Of a stretch of DNA of 64,000 nt, positions 8,538 to 16,464 are shown one piece after another. The translations under genes were made by a program, and so were the position numbers. Origin of the DNA: Parablautia intestinalis (GTDB taxonomy: Bacteria > Bacillota > Clostridia > Lachnospirales > Lachnospiraceae); contig RAYQ01000003.1 of the NCBI GenBank assembly GCA_003612395.1, forward strand, positions 124,001 to 188,000, written 5' to 3'. The notes beneath the pieces were generated by a model. The model saw only the letters and a program-made list of their open reading frames with translations, was not told the origin of the DNA and did not search any database. The first letter of the stretch is position 1. The number at the start of each line of letters is the position of its first letter.

Positions 8538-9728
8538 TTAACAAAGGTTGGTACCCTCGCTAAATTCTTTGATTTTTCTGCTCCAAATAGTGAATATAAC
8601 AGTTCCCGCCCCTATCAAAACACTGCTAAAGAGCATCATCTTATCTGCACCCATGTATTCGCTGATAAAACCGCCCACAAGGCCAAAAAGCACACGGGAA
8701 ACGACATTTCCAATCAGCACATTAAGGGTCTGCCCCGTAGCACGCATATCCTTTGGCACCGTTTTCCCGATATAAGTGATAATGCAGTAAGAAAAGCTGG
8801 TATATCCTATACCATGAAGCAGATTAACCGGAACAATCAGCCCTGGCGTCTTTAAGAAGAACAGCAAAAGCCAGCGCAGGGCTGTCACACTTCCCGCCAC
8901 TACCAGCGTTTTCTTTATTCCAATCTTTTCCGTGATGCGGTGTATCAGCATCAGCATGGGAATTTCCGAAACCGAGCTGGCAAACATCATGATGCCAACC
9001 AGAGAACTATTACCGCCTACCGCATCCGAAGTAAAGTAAATCGCATAAAAATTATGGTAAAAATTAAGCCCGATAGAGAAGGTCAGATTAAATAAAATAA
9101 GTCCTGCCAGCGGCTTGTTTTTAAGCAGCTCCCTATAGGAAGACTTATTTTCCTTTGTCCTGAAGCCTTCAATTTTCGGAAGCTTTAAGCATATGAACCG
9201 GCAGATTGTCATAAATACCGCAACCATAAAGAAAATAGGGCGATAACCATCCTGCAGGAAAAAACCAATTACCAGCACGGTAAGACAATAGCCAATGGTT
9301 CCTCCTATGCGCACCTGCCCATAATCCCATCTCCTGTTTTCCAGGTACTCCAGAGCAAAATTATCCTGCAAGGGCATAAGTGGATGAAAGAAAACGGAAA
9401 ACAACGTAACTGCCGCTGCCAAAAACAGGAAAGAACTGTTAAGGTAAAACGCAAGTGCAATAATAGCCGTGGCAGCATACAAAAGCCGTAACACACTATT
9501 TTTTGTTTTGGTTCTGTCACTGACCAGTCCCCAAAAGAGCTGTGCGCACAAAATGCCAACAGTAGAAACCGATACAATTATTCCAATCTGAGTCCCGCTA
9601 AGCCCCACAGAGCTTAAATACAGATTCACATAGGTATTATAAATAGCCTGACCTGCGTAAAAGAGGAAAAACAAAGCAAACAGGGCGATGGGAAATCTAT
9701 CCTGTTTTTCTTCCGTTTGATAATTCAT
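8538..9728 (-). CDS. MFS sugar transporter (LacY/nucleoside-proton-symporter-like)
   Basis: The 396-residue protein has about twelve membrane segments. The MFS loop 2-3 motif appears as GLVSDRTKTKNS, and the C-terminal half holds TEKIGIKKTLVVAG. Its start, PIALFALFFLFYAGQAIYNT, resembles the MFS_1-like group that contains LacY-type proton symporters. GGAGG lies 7 nt before the ATG. It is the first gene of the minus-strand unit, facing frlB across a shared regulatory region, and only 49 bp separate it from the binding-protein gene. It may import a monomer or Amadori compound while the ABC system imports oligomers; the substrate is not readable from sequence. Confidence 0.85.
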   Translation of the reverse strand: MNYQTEEKQDRFPIALFALFFLFYAGQAIYNTYVNLYLSSVGLSGTQIGIIVSVSTVGILCAQLFWGLVSDRTKTKNSVLRLLYAATAIIALAFYLNSSFLFLAAAVTLFSVFFHPLMPLQDNFALEYLENRRWDYGQVRIGGTIGYCLTVLVIGFFLQDGYRPIFFMVAVFMTICRFICLKLPKIEGFRTKENKSSYRELLKNKPLAGLILFNLTFSIGLNFYHNFYAIYFTSDAVGGNSSLVGIMMFASSVSEIPMLMLIHRITEKIGIKKTLVVAGSVTALRWLLLFFLKTPGLIVPVNLLHGIGYTSFSYCIITYIGKTVPKDMRATGQTLNVLIGNVVSRVLFGLVGGFISEYMGADKMMLFSSVLIGAGTVIFTIWSRKIKEFSEGTNLC

Positions 9729-9837
9729 TTAACTGCCTCCTTCGCTTTTAGGCTACCTGCCCAGACTTTTGGCTGCCAGAGCCTGATTCTTTACTGATGC
9801 CGCTGCTTAAACATCCGGCATATTTTGTAATTATTTC

Positions 9838-9853
9838 TATTGTAATTACATTA
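9838..9853. promoter_or_regulatory. GntR operator copy 1, at the start site of the MFS/ABC operon
   Basis: The sequence TATTGTAATTACATTA contains ATTGTAATTACA (9839-9850), nearly identical to two other copies in this gap. Its core is the perfect palindrome TGTAATTACA. GT-N4-AC spacing is typical of HutC-type GntR sites. It lies just downstream of the minus-strand -10 element, at about +5 to +20, where a bound repressor would block the MFS-first operon. Confidence 0.65.
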
Positions 9854-9864
9854 TGATAATAAAA

Positions 9865-9893
9865 ATCATATTATAGTTCTATATGTAAGTCAA
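9865..9893 (-). promoter_or_regulatory. Sigma-A promoter of the MFS-ABC-GH9-SIS-kinase operon
   Basis: On the minus strand TTGACT (plus 9888-9893) and TATGAT (plus 9865-9870) are 17 bp apart. The start would be near 9858, which leaves a leader of about 130 nt before the ATG at 9728. An operator copy lies immediately downstream. Confidence 0.7.
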
Positions 9894-9946
9894 TACCAAA
9901 AAAGTTACATATTTTGTCCTTTGTTTTTATACAACACTTACAATTA

Positions 9947-9962
9947 TATTGTTATTACACCA
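9947..9962. promoter_or_regulatory. GntR operator copy 2, between the divergent promoters
   Basis: TATTGTTATTACACCA shares ATTGTTATTACA (9948-9959) with copy 3 exactly and with copy 1 except for one base. It is about 109 bp from copy 1 and 124 bp from copy 3, so it could help DNA looping between the outer sites. The rest of this 413-bp gap (9729-10141) is AT-rich with no gene. Confidence 0.55.
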
Positions 9963-10042
9963 AAAACAAGAGTAAAATTTATAAATAATTGAAATTGGCG
10001 CTTTCATAATTTATAGAATAATACATAAGTCCTAAAAATATA

Positions 10043-10071
10043 TTGACATAAAAAATTGAGCTTATTATAAT
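10043..10071 (+). promoter_or_regulatory. Consensus sigma-A promoter of the frl-like operon
   Basis: TTGACA (10043-10048) and TATAAT (10066-10071) are separated by exactly 17 bp, a full consensus. The operator dyad begins at the last base of the -10 box, so repressor binding would cover the start site. The leader is about 65 nt, ending in AGGAGG seven nt before frlB. Confidence 0.88.
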
Positions 10072-10086
10072 ATTGTTATTACAATA
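10071..10086. promoter_or_regulatory. GntR operator copy 3, perfect dyad on the frl start site
   Basis: TATTGTTATTACAATA is a perfect inverted repeat (TATTGT, 4-bp spacer, ACAATA). It overlaps the last base of the TATAAT box and covers about -7 to +9. As the best copy of the three, it is the likely primary site of the GntR protein encoded at the end of the same operon. Confidence 0.75.
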
Positions 10087-10141
10087 GCATTGTCAACATC
10101 ACATTTGACAGCCATGCAAATATAAGTCAGGAGGCAGCTTT

Positions 10142-11140
10142 ATGATTAATTTTAACGAATCACAAATAATTGAAAACGCATATTACATCTATAAGCAACG
10201 CAGTAAAATTGAGGCAATTGCCGATCAAATATGCAAAAGAGATTTTGATCTGCTCTTTTTTACTTCTTCCGGAGGATCCATGTCCATGCTTTTGCCTTTT
10301 AACTTCTGGCTCAATTACTCCTCCGGTTTGCCTACAGCCGCCATGCTCTCTGCCGATCTGCTTATTACCGGATGCAATCTGTTAACTAAAAATTCCATTG
10401 TATTTATGACCTCCAAGTCCGGGGATACACAGGAGACCTTAGAGGCGGCACAATATGCCAAAAATAAGGGTGCTTTCATCGTATCTGCAGTAGGCGCTGC
10501 AGACTCTCCATTAGAAGCGGCCTCCGATGCCGCCGTGATATACGATGCCGGACGCCCTCAGGAATTGATTTTCTACCTTCTAATTGGGAAAATTTTGTAT
10601 AACAGGGGCTTGTTCCCTGTCTATCCTGATTTCGCCGATAATATGAAGAATTTAGGGGCCGCACTTATGAATGTTCGTAAACAGGCAGATGAAAAATGCA
10701 GGCAGTATGCTCTAAGCTGCCATAAAGAGCCTTACAATATCTGGGTAGGCTCCGGAGACTTATGGCCCACTGCCTACTCTTATTCCATGTGTGTATTGGA
10801 GGAATCCCAATGGATTCGAACAAAATCCGTCAGTTCCCCCGAATTCTTTCATGGAACTTTAGAGCTTTTGGAAAAAGACGTGTGTGTGACCCTTCTGCTT
10901 ACCGAAGGCCCTACCCGCCCTTTGGATGAACGCGTAAAACACTTTGCAGCGAAACACACAAATAAACTGACCTGTTTTGATACCAGGGATTATCTATTGC
11001 CCGGTATTAAAGACGAATACCGCCCCCTGCTTTCCCCTGTGGTCATGGCAGCCGTTCTTCAGAGAATCAGTAAAAATATTGAAGTGATTACCGGACATTC
11101 CCTTGACATCAGACGATATTACAGAAAGGGTGAATATTGA
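10142..11140 (+). CDS. frlB: SIS-domain fructosamine-6-phosphate deglycase (FrlB-like)
   Basis: The 332-residue protein has two SIS domains: FFTSSGGSMSMLLPF, then MTSKSGDTQETLEAAQYAKN in the first, and WVGSGDLWPTAYSYSMCVLE with SPEFFHGTLELLEKDV in the second. The C-terminal end, HSLDIRRYYRKGEY, closely matches the end of E. coli FrlB (HNPDERRYYGGLVEY as I recall it). FrlB hydrolyses fructoselysine 6-phosphate to glucose 6-phosphate and lysine in the cytoplasm. It is followed by a FrlD-type kinase and a GntR regulator, the same order of functions as known frl loci. Substrate could be a different fructosamine, such as glucoselysine or fructose-asparagine. Confidence 0.85.
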   Translation: MINFNESQIIENAYYIYKQRSKIEAIADQICKRDFDLLFFTSSGGSMSMLLPFNFWLNYSSGLPTAAMLSADLLITGCNLLTKNSIVFMTSKSGDTQETLEAAQYAKNKGAFIVSAVGAADSPLEAASDAAVIYDAGRPQELIFYLLIGKILYNRGLFPVYPDFADNMKNLGAALMNVRKQADEKCRQYALSCHKEPYNIWVGSGDLWPTAYSYSMCVLEESQWIRTKSVSSPEFFHGTLELLEKDVCVTLLLTEGPTRPLDERVKHFAAKHTNKLTCFDTRDYLLPGIKDEYRPLLSPVVMAAVLQRISKNIEVITGHSLDIRRYYRKGEY

Positions 11141-11142
11141 TT

Positions 11143-12006
11143 ATGAAATTTCTTGGCCTGGGCGATAACGCTATTGACTATTATGTAAACAAAGGTGTCA
11201 TGTATCCGGGCGGCAATGCAGTCAACACTGCAGCCCATGCAGCCCTTCTGGGTCATGAAGCCGCCTATCTTGGCAATTTCGGCGATGATGAATATGCCGG
11301 CATCATACAAGACGGCCTTAATTTTGCCGGCGCCTCCTGCGCATTATGCCCTGTGGTTCATGGCAGTCACACAAAAATCTGCCTGTATGACATGATAGAC
11401 GGGGAACGACATTTTCTTGGTATTGACACAGGGGAAATATGGTCCGGGCCTGTTGGGCTGACACCGGAAATTTTGGAATCCATAGGAAAGTATGAGTTGA
11501 TCCACAGTTGCGCTTATGCTAAAATAGCTAATGAAGTTTACAAGCTTTCTGCCTTACCGGCAGTCTTCACCTACGATTTTTCGGAAAAGGAAAAATACCA
11601 CACATCGGAATATCTGGATTTAGTTTGTTCAGACTTGGATCTGGCTCTTTTTTCCTGCAGTCATGCAAGCAGACAGGAAATTATAGATTTTACTCGCATT
11701 GTTCATCGCCACGGTGCCAGGCATGTACTGATTACAATCGGAAACCGCGGCCAATATTTTTCCAATGGTTCTATCGGTATCTGGAATCCGGCCAACTATG
11801 TAAAGGCCAGGGACACCACCGGCGCCGGCGATGCATTTTTAGCCTGTTTTGTAACACAGCTATACGGACATGGCTGGCATAAAGGGCAGATTATGCCGGA
11901 AGAACCCATTCGCGCAGCCCTGCGGGCTGCTGCCGCTTATTCTTCTGAAAACTGCAGGAAGGAGGGTAGTTTCGGCTACAGGGCTATGAAAAAGGAGAAT
12001 TGCTGA
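11143..12006 (+). CDS. frlD: PfkB-family fructosamine (fructoselysine) 6-kinase, FrlD-like
   Basis: The roughly 287-residue protein starts MKFLGLGDNAIDYYVNKG and continues YPGGNAVNTAAHAALLG, the PfkB sugar-binding region in its FrlD form. The catalytic motif DTTGAGDAFLACF with the base aspartate is near residue 227. It would phosphorylate the sugar part of an Amadori product so that FrlB can cleave it. I take the ATG at 11143; a TTG at 11137 overlapping the frlB stop has the better spacing from AAAGGG, so the start is uncertain by two codons. The gene overlaps the regulator downstream by one base of TGATG. Confidence 0.87.
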   Translation: MKFLGLGDNAIDYYVNKGVMYPGGNAVNTAAHAALLGHEAAYLGNFGDDEYAGIIQDGLNFAGASCALCPVVHGSHTKICLYDMIDGERHFLGIDTGEIWSGPVGLTPEILESIGKYELIHSCAYAKIANEVYKLSALPAVFTYDFSEKEKYHTSEYLDLVCSDLDLALFSCSHASRQEIIDFTRIVHRHGARHVLITIGNRGQYFSNGSIGIWNPANYVKARDTTGAGDAFLACFVTQLYGHGWHKGQIMPEEPIRAALRAAAAYSSENCRKEGSFGYRAMKKENC

Positions 12007-12761
12007 TGACCAATGCCATTTCGTTCATTACCATTGATAAGCACAATCAGGTTCCGCTTTATTTTCAGGTAAAGGAATCCATTCTCTCAGCTATCCGCAG
12101 CGGAAAATTCCTGCCAGGCGACAAGCTCCCTACCGAAGAGGAATTATGTAAGGAATTTGGCATTTCCAGACCGGTTGTCCGTCAGGCTTATTCTGAATTA
12201 ACAGCCGAACACATTATTGAGCGTAAGCGCGGCCACGGAAGCTATGTAAAGCAGATGGATATCGCCAATATGAACTTTCATCACCTTGTAAATTTTGAAG
12301 AAGAAATGAAGATACTCGGAAAAAAACCGGGTACCCAGTTGATTCGGGCTGAAGTGGTCCCTTATGACACGGATATCTATCAATCCCTTGACATGGAAAA
12401 GGAAGATCCCTGTTTTATGATTGTCCGCGTACGTTATGCAGATTGCATGCCTTTTTCTTTAATTTCCAATTATATTTCACTGGCCCGTTTCCCGGGATTA
12501 GATCGGTTTGACTTTGCGGTGGAATCCCTTTATCGAACACTTGAAGGTCATTATCATACCAAGATATATAAAGCTAACCGGACCATGCATTCCCAGATTA
12601 TTGATCCTACTGCCGCAAACCTGTTGCGTGTGGAAAAGCAGACAGCGGCGCACATTGTCACCAGTGTGGATTTTGACTGCCTTGATAAGCCTGTCGGAAT
12701 GTCCGTTGAGGTTTTTCCGGGAGAAACCCATGAGTTTAGTTTTACGGTATACCGGCGCTGA
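12006..12761 (+). CDS. GntR-family regulator with UTRA sensor domain (FrlR/HutC type)
   Basis: The 251-residue protein has an N-terminal winged helix: PLYFQVKESILSAIRSGKF, PGDKLPTEEELCKEFGISR, PVVRQAYSELTAEHIIERKR and GHGSY, about residues 15-80. A UTRA effector domain of about 150 residues follows. UTRA domains usually bind a phosphorylated sugar made by the pathway. ATG at 12006 overlaps the kinase stop as TGATGA, with AAAGGAG 8 nt upstream. Three similar dyads at the divergent promoters are its likely operators, so it probably represses both its own operon and the MFS/ABC/GH9 unit. A terminator follows. Confidence 0.9.
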   Translation: MTNAISFITIDKHNQVPLYFQVKESILSAIRSGKFLPGDKLPTEEELCKEFGISRPVVRQAYSELTAEHIIERKRGHGSYVKQMDIANMNFHHLVNFEEEMKILGKKPGTQLIRAEVVPYDTDIYQSLDMEKEDPCFMIVRVRYADCMPFSLISNYISLARFPGLDRFDFAVESLYRTLEGHYHTKIYKANRTMHSQIIDPTAANLLRVEKQTAAHIVTSVDFDCLDKPVGMSVEVFPGETHEFSFTVYRR

Positions 12762-12780
12762 CTCATTGCCGGTACAGCCT

Positions 12781-12801
12781 CCGGCCCGCTCTGCGGGCCG
12801 G
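12781..12801 (+). terminator. GC-rich hairpin ending the frl-like operon
   Basis: CCGGCCCGC and GCGGGCCGG form a perfect 9-bp stem around a TCT loop, 20 bp after the regulator stop, followed by TCTTATGTT. The T tract is broken, so termination may be incomplete. Confidence 0.6.
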
Positions 12802-12812
12802 TCTTATGTTAA

Positions 12813-12883
12813 CAAGCGCCGATACACTTCGCAAATCGGCTTATTGTAGCAAACGCCGATACGCTTCGCAAATCGGCTTATTG
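12813..12883. repeat. Two tandem 34-nt hairpin repeats
   Basis: Copies at 12813-12846 and 12850-12883 differ at only two positions. Each can fold through GCCGAT and ATCGGC around CGCTTCGCAA-type loops. They lie between convergent genes. Function unknown; mRNA 3'-end protection or a local duplication are possibilities. Confidence 0.75.
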
Positions 12884-12886
12884 CAA

Positions 12887-12917
12887 AAAAGGCAGGTGTA
12901 TGAATCGCCTGCCTTTT
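12887..12917. terminator. Bidirectional terminator between the frl-like operon and carB
   Basis: AAAAGGCAGG (12887-12896) pairs with CCTGCCTTTT (12908-12917). The A run before and T run after give a uridine tract on both strands, so it can stop plus-strand transcription and end the carB message. Confidence 0.85.
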
Positions 12918-12969
12918 AAATGCTTTTAAACACTTTTAACACCTTCTGTATATCAGATACAAAAGCATT

Positions 12970-15900
12970 TTATTTCTTATCGAAAATTTCTCCATGCAGC
13001 TCCTGCAGAGACTTCACCTCGCCGCTTGCGTGGGTTTTCACATAGTGGATTCCCTCAGCCGCCACTCTCGCCGCCGCAACGGTGGTAATATAAGGGGTCC
13101 CTGCCTTAATTGCCGCCTTACGCAAATAGCTGTCATCATAAATACTGTCTTTTCCCACAGGAGAATTGATAATCAAATCGAAATCTCCGTTGGTGATCAT
13201 ATCCCCCACATTAGGGCGCCCTTCAAAGAGCTTTTTGGCCTTCTGCGCCTTTATTCCCGCTTCATTTAGAAGATTGCAGGTTCCTTCCGTTGCCACAATT
13301 TGAAAGCTGTCTCCCGCAAGGCTTCTGGCAACTTCCACCACCTCATCCTTATCCTTTTTATTCACGGAAATCAGCACTGTTCCTTCCACAGGCAGCTTTG
13401 ACTGCACGGCCTCCTGTGCCTTAAAGTAAGCTTCCCCATAGGAACGCGACATGCCAAGAGCCTCTCCGGTAGAACGCATTTCCGGTCCTAAAAGGGGATC
13501 AACCTCCGGGAACATGTTGAAAGGAAATACCGCTTCTTTTACCCCGTAATTGGGAATTACCTGTTCCTTCAAATGCAAAATCGGAGAAGGACGGCCTGTC
13601 ATTTCAGAGGTGATAATATCTGTTGCAAGGTGCACCATCCGGATATTGCAGACTTTAGATACTAACGGCACCGTGCGGGAAGCTCTGGGATTGGCTTCTA
13701 ACACAAACACTTTTCCGTTTTCAATAGCGTACTGCATATTCATAAGCCCCTTTACATTCATTTTTTCCGCTATCCTTTTGGTGTAATCTTTTATGGTCTC
13801 TACCAGATTTCGGGGAATATGCACGGAAGGAATAATACATGCCGAATCACCGGAATGAATGCCTGCAAGCTCTATATGCTCCATCACGGCCGGTACGAAA
13901 ACATGCTCTCCGTCACTGATAGCGTCCGCCTCGCATTCCATGGCATGGCTTAAAAAGCGGTCAATCAGGATAGGCCTGTCCGGTGTGACGCCCACAGCCG
14001 CATTCATATATTCGGTCATGCTTTCATCATCATAAACCACCTCCATGCCACGGCCCCCTAACACATAGGAGGGACGTACCATAACCGGATAGCCGATTTT
14101 CTTTGCTATGGAAAGAGCTTCTTCCACATTCACCGCCATCCCTGATTCCGGCATGGGAATTTCCAGTTTTTCCATCATTTCACGGAACAGATCCCTATCC
14201 TCCGCAAGATCAATGACAGCCGGAGAAGTACCCAGTATCTTTACCCCGTTTTTTTCCAGCTGGGAGGCTAAATTTAATGGCGTCTGCCCTCCGAACTGTG
14301 CAATCACCCCCAGGGGCTTTTCTTTCTTATAAATACTGAGTACATCCTCAAGGGTTAAAGGTTCAAAATACAGTTTGTCGGAGACATCATAATCTGTCGA
14401 AACGGTTTCCGGATTGCAGTTTACGATGATCGTCTCAAATCCCAGCTTCTTAAGGGCTATGGAAGCATGTACGCAGCAATAATCAAACTCAATTCCCTGT
14501 CCAATACGGTTAGGGCCTCCGCCTAAAATCATAATCTTAGGTTTGTCCGTGCTTACAGGATTTGCATCCGGTGCATTATAAGTAGAATAATAGTAAGCGC
14601 TGTCTTGTGTTCCGCTTACATGAACTCCTTCCCAGGCTTCCTCCACACCCAGCATAATCCTTCTTTCACGGATTTCTTCTTCGGGAATCTCAAGCAGCTG
14701 ACTTAAATATTTATCGGAAAATCCATCCTTCTTGGCGGTAATAAGCATTTCATCCGAAGGCAGAGCGCCCTTACCCTTAAGAAGGGCTTCTTCTTCCTCC
14801 ACAAGCTCTTTCATCTGCTCGATAAAGTATGCTTTCACCCTGGTGATTTCATAAATTTCCTCTGTGGTTGCACCCTTGCGCAGGGCCTCATACATCAGGA
14901 AATGCCGCTCGCTTGACGGCGTAATCAGCCTCTGGAGCAGTTCCTCCTTTGATAAAGTATCAAAATCTTTAGCATGTCCCAATCCATAGCGGCCTGTTTC
15001 CAGGGAACGGATTGCTTTCTGGAAAGCCTCTTTGTAGGTCTTACCAATACTCATAACCTCGCCCACAGCGCGCATCTGGGTCCCTAATTTATCTTCCACC
15101 TTCTTAAACTTCTCAAAAGCCCAGCGGGCAAATTTGATCACCACATAATCGCCGTCCGGCACATACTTATCCAATGTCCCGTACTTACCGCAGGGAATGT
15201 CCTTTAAGGTAAGGCCTGCTGCCAGCATAGCCGACACAAGAGCGATGGGAAAGCCTGTTGCCTTGGATGCCAGCGCAGAAGAACGGGAGGTACGGGGATT
15301 GATCTCAATTACGATAATGCGGTCGCTCACCGGATCATGGGCAAACTGCACGTTGGTTCCCCCGATTACCTGCACGGATTCCACAATTTTATAGGCCTGC
15401 TCCTGAAGTCTCTTCTGGCATTCCTCCGAAATCGTGAGCATAGGCGCCGAACAGAAAGAATCTCCCGTATGTACGCCGAGAGGATCAATATTTTCTATAA
15501 AGCAGACAGTGATAATATTATTATCCGCATCCCGGACTACCTCTAACTCTAACTCTTCCCATCCGAGAATAGATTCCTCCACCAGAACCTGACCAACCAG
15601 ACTGGCCTGCAGTCCTCTTGCGCATACCACCTTCAGTTCTTCCTTGTTATAAACCAGGCCGCCTCCCGCGCCTCCCATGGTATAGGCAGGGCGAAGCACT
15701 ACCGGATATCCAAGCTTTTCCGCAATAGAAAGAGCCTCCTCCACAGTATAGGCCACCTCGCTGCGCGCCATCTCAATCCCAAGCCTGTTCATGGTCTTTT
15801 TAAACTCTATGCGGTCTTCTCCCCGCTCAATGGCATCCACCTGCACGCCGATTACTTTAACATTGTACTTGTCCAATACCCCTGCCTTATACAATTCCGC

Positions 15901-16197
15901 GCACAAATTAAGCCCTGACTGGCCTCCTAAATTGGGAAGAAGGGCATCTGGGCGTTCCTTTTCAATAATCTGTTCAAGCCGTTCTACATTAAGCGGCTCA
16001 ATATATGTCACATCTGCTGTTTCCGGGTCGGTCATGATCGTTGCAGGATTGGAATTTACCAGCACGATCTCATATCCTAACTTCCGAAGCGCCTTACACG
16101 CCTGGGTCCCCGAATAATCAAACTCACAAGCCTGTCCGATAATAATAGGCCCTGAACCAATGATTAAAACCTTGTGAATATCTGTTCTCTTAGGCAT
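12970..16197 (-). CDS. carB: Carbamoyl phosphate synthetase large subunit, paralog 1 (not adjacent to carA)
   Basis: The 1075-residue protein has the full CarB plan: two ATP-grasp halves (starts KVLIIGSGPIIIGQACEFDY and KIMILGGGPNRIGQGIEFDY), an oligomerisation region between, and a C-terminal MGS-like allosteric domain (LISVNKKDKDEVVEVARSLA onward). It makes carbamoyl phosphate from ammonia, bicarbonate and two ATP when paired with CarA. GAGG lies just before the ATG. It is separate from carA, which overlaps the other carB at 19904-23101. Its leader holds three perfect dyads. The two paralogs differ clearly in the allosteric domain (this one ends in LQELHGEIFDKK), so they may serve pyrimidine and arginine synthesis respectively; this is inference. 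Confidence 0.96.
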   Translation of the reverse strand: MPKRTDIHKVLIIGSGPIIIGQACEFDYSGTQACKALRKLGYEIVLVNSNPATIMTDPETADVTYIEPLNVERLEQIIEKERPDALLPNLGGQSGLNLCAELYKAGVLDKYNVKVIGVQVDAIERGEDRIEFKKTMNRLGIEMARSEVAYTVEEALSIAEKLGYPVVLRPAYTMGGAGGGLVYNKEELKVVCARGLQASLVGQVLVEESILGWEELELEVVRDADNNIITVCFIENIDPLGVHTGDSFCSAPMLTISEECQKRLQEQAYKIVESVQVIGGTNVQFAHDPVSDRIIVIEINPRTSRSSALASKATGFPIALVSAMLAAGLTLKDIPCGKYGTLDKYVPDGDYVVIKFARWAFEKFKKVEDKLGTQMRAVGEVMSIGKTYKEAFQKAIRSLETGRYGLGHAKDFDTLSKEELLQRLITPSSERHFLMYEALRKGATTEEIYEITRVKAYFIEQMKELVEEEEALLKGKGALPSDEMLITAKKDGFSDKYLSQLLEIPEEEIRERRIMLGVEEAWEGVHVSGTQDSAYYYSTYNAPDANPVSTDKPKIMILGGGPNRIGQGIEFDYCCVHASIALKKLGFETIIVNCNPETVSTDYDVSDKLYFEPLTLEDVLSIYKKEKPLGVIAQFGGQTPLNLASQLEKNGVKILGTSPAVIDLAEDRDLFREMMEKLEIPMPESGMAVNVEEALSIAKKIGYPVMVRPSYVLGGRGMEVVYDDESMTEYMNAAVGVTPDRPILIDRFLSHAMECEADAISDGEHVFVPAVMEHIELAGIHSGDSACIIPSVHIPRNLVETIKDYTKRIAEKMNVKGLMNMQYAIENGKVFVLEANPRASRTVPLVSKVCNIRMVHLATDIITSEMTGRPSPILHLKEQVIPNYGVKEAVFPFNMFPEVDPLLGPEMRSTGEALGMSRSYGEAYFKAQEAVQSKLPVEGTVLISVNKKDKDEVVEVARSLAGDSFQIVATEGTCNLLNEAGIKAQKAKKLFEGRPNVGDMITNGDFDLIINSPVGKDSIYDDSYLRKAAIKAGTPYITTVAAARVAAEGIHYVKTHASGEVKSLQELHGEIFDKK

Positions 16198-16230
16198 AAA
16201 TTACCTCATTTCTACGCTGCTTTATTGCGC

Positions 16231-16309
16231 AAAGCCATATATGGCTTACAAGTTTGTGGGCGCAGCGCAGACACAAACTTGTGAGTGAAAGATCGGAAAT
16301 CTTTCACTC
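16231..16309 (-). other. Three consecutive perfect dyads in the leader of carB paralog 1
   Basis: AAGCCATATATGGCTT (16231-16246) is a 16-bp palindrome. ACAAGTTTGTG (16248-16258) pairs with CACAAACTTGT (16272-16282). GAGTGAAAGAT (16283-16293) pairs with ATCTTTCACTC (16299-16309). None has a T tract, and I see no PyrR-binding consensus. They would form three stacked hairpins in the RNA upstream of the carB ribosome binding site. Confidence 0.7.
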
Positions 16310-16406
16310 TTATCCTCCATGCTTATCCTATAGCACTGTTGCTGTGCTTCATTTTATCATTACATTCAAAAACTGTAAATAAATAACTTCACAAAAATAT
16401 CCTTAA

Positions 16407-16460
16407 TCGTAACAGTCGGCCCGCACCCTTCGCACATTTATCAGAGGGTGGCAGGCTGTT
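16407..16460 (-). terminator. Branched hairpin just after the polysaccharide deacetylase gene
   Basis: GTAACAG (16407-16413) pairs with CTGTTAC (16454-16460), and CACCCT with AGGGTG inside. It begins only 4 bp past the deacetylase stop, but the following T tract is weak. It probably lowers read-through into the carB leader. Confidence 0.45.
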
Positions 16461-16464
16461 ACCC

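Noticed and set aside
16198-16309. PyrR-type attenuator before carB paralog 1
   Set aside because: There is no PyrR-binding loop consensus and no terminator with a T tract; the dyads are reported as unexplained structure instead.
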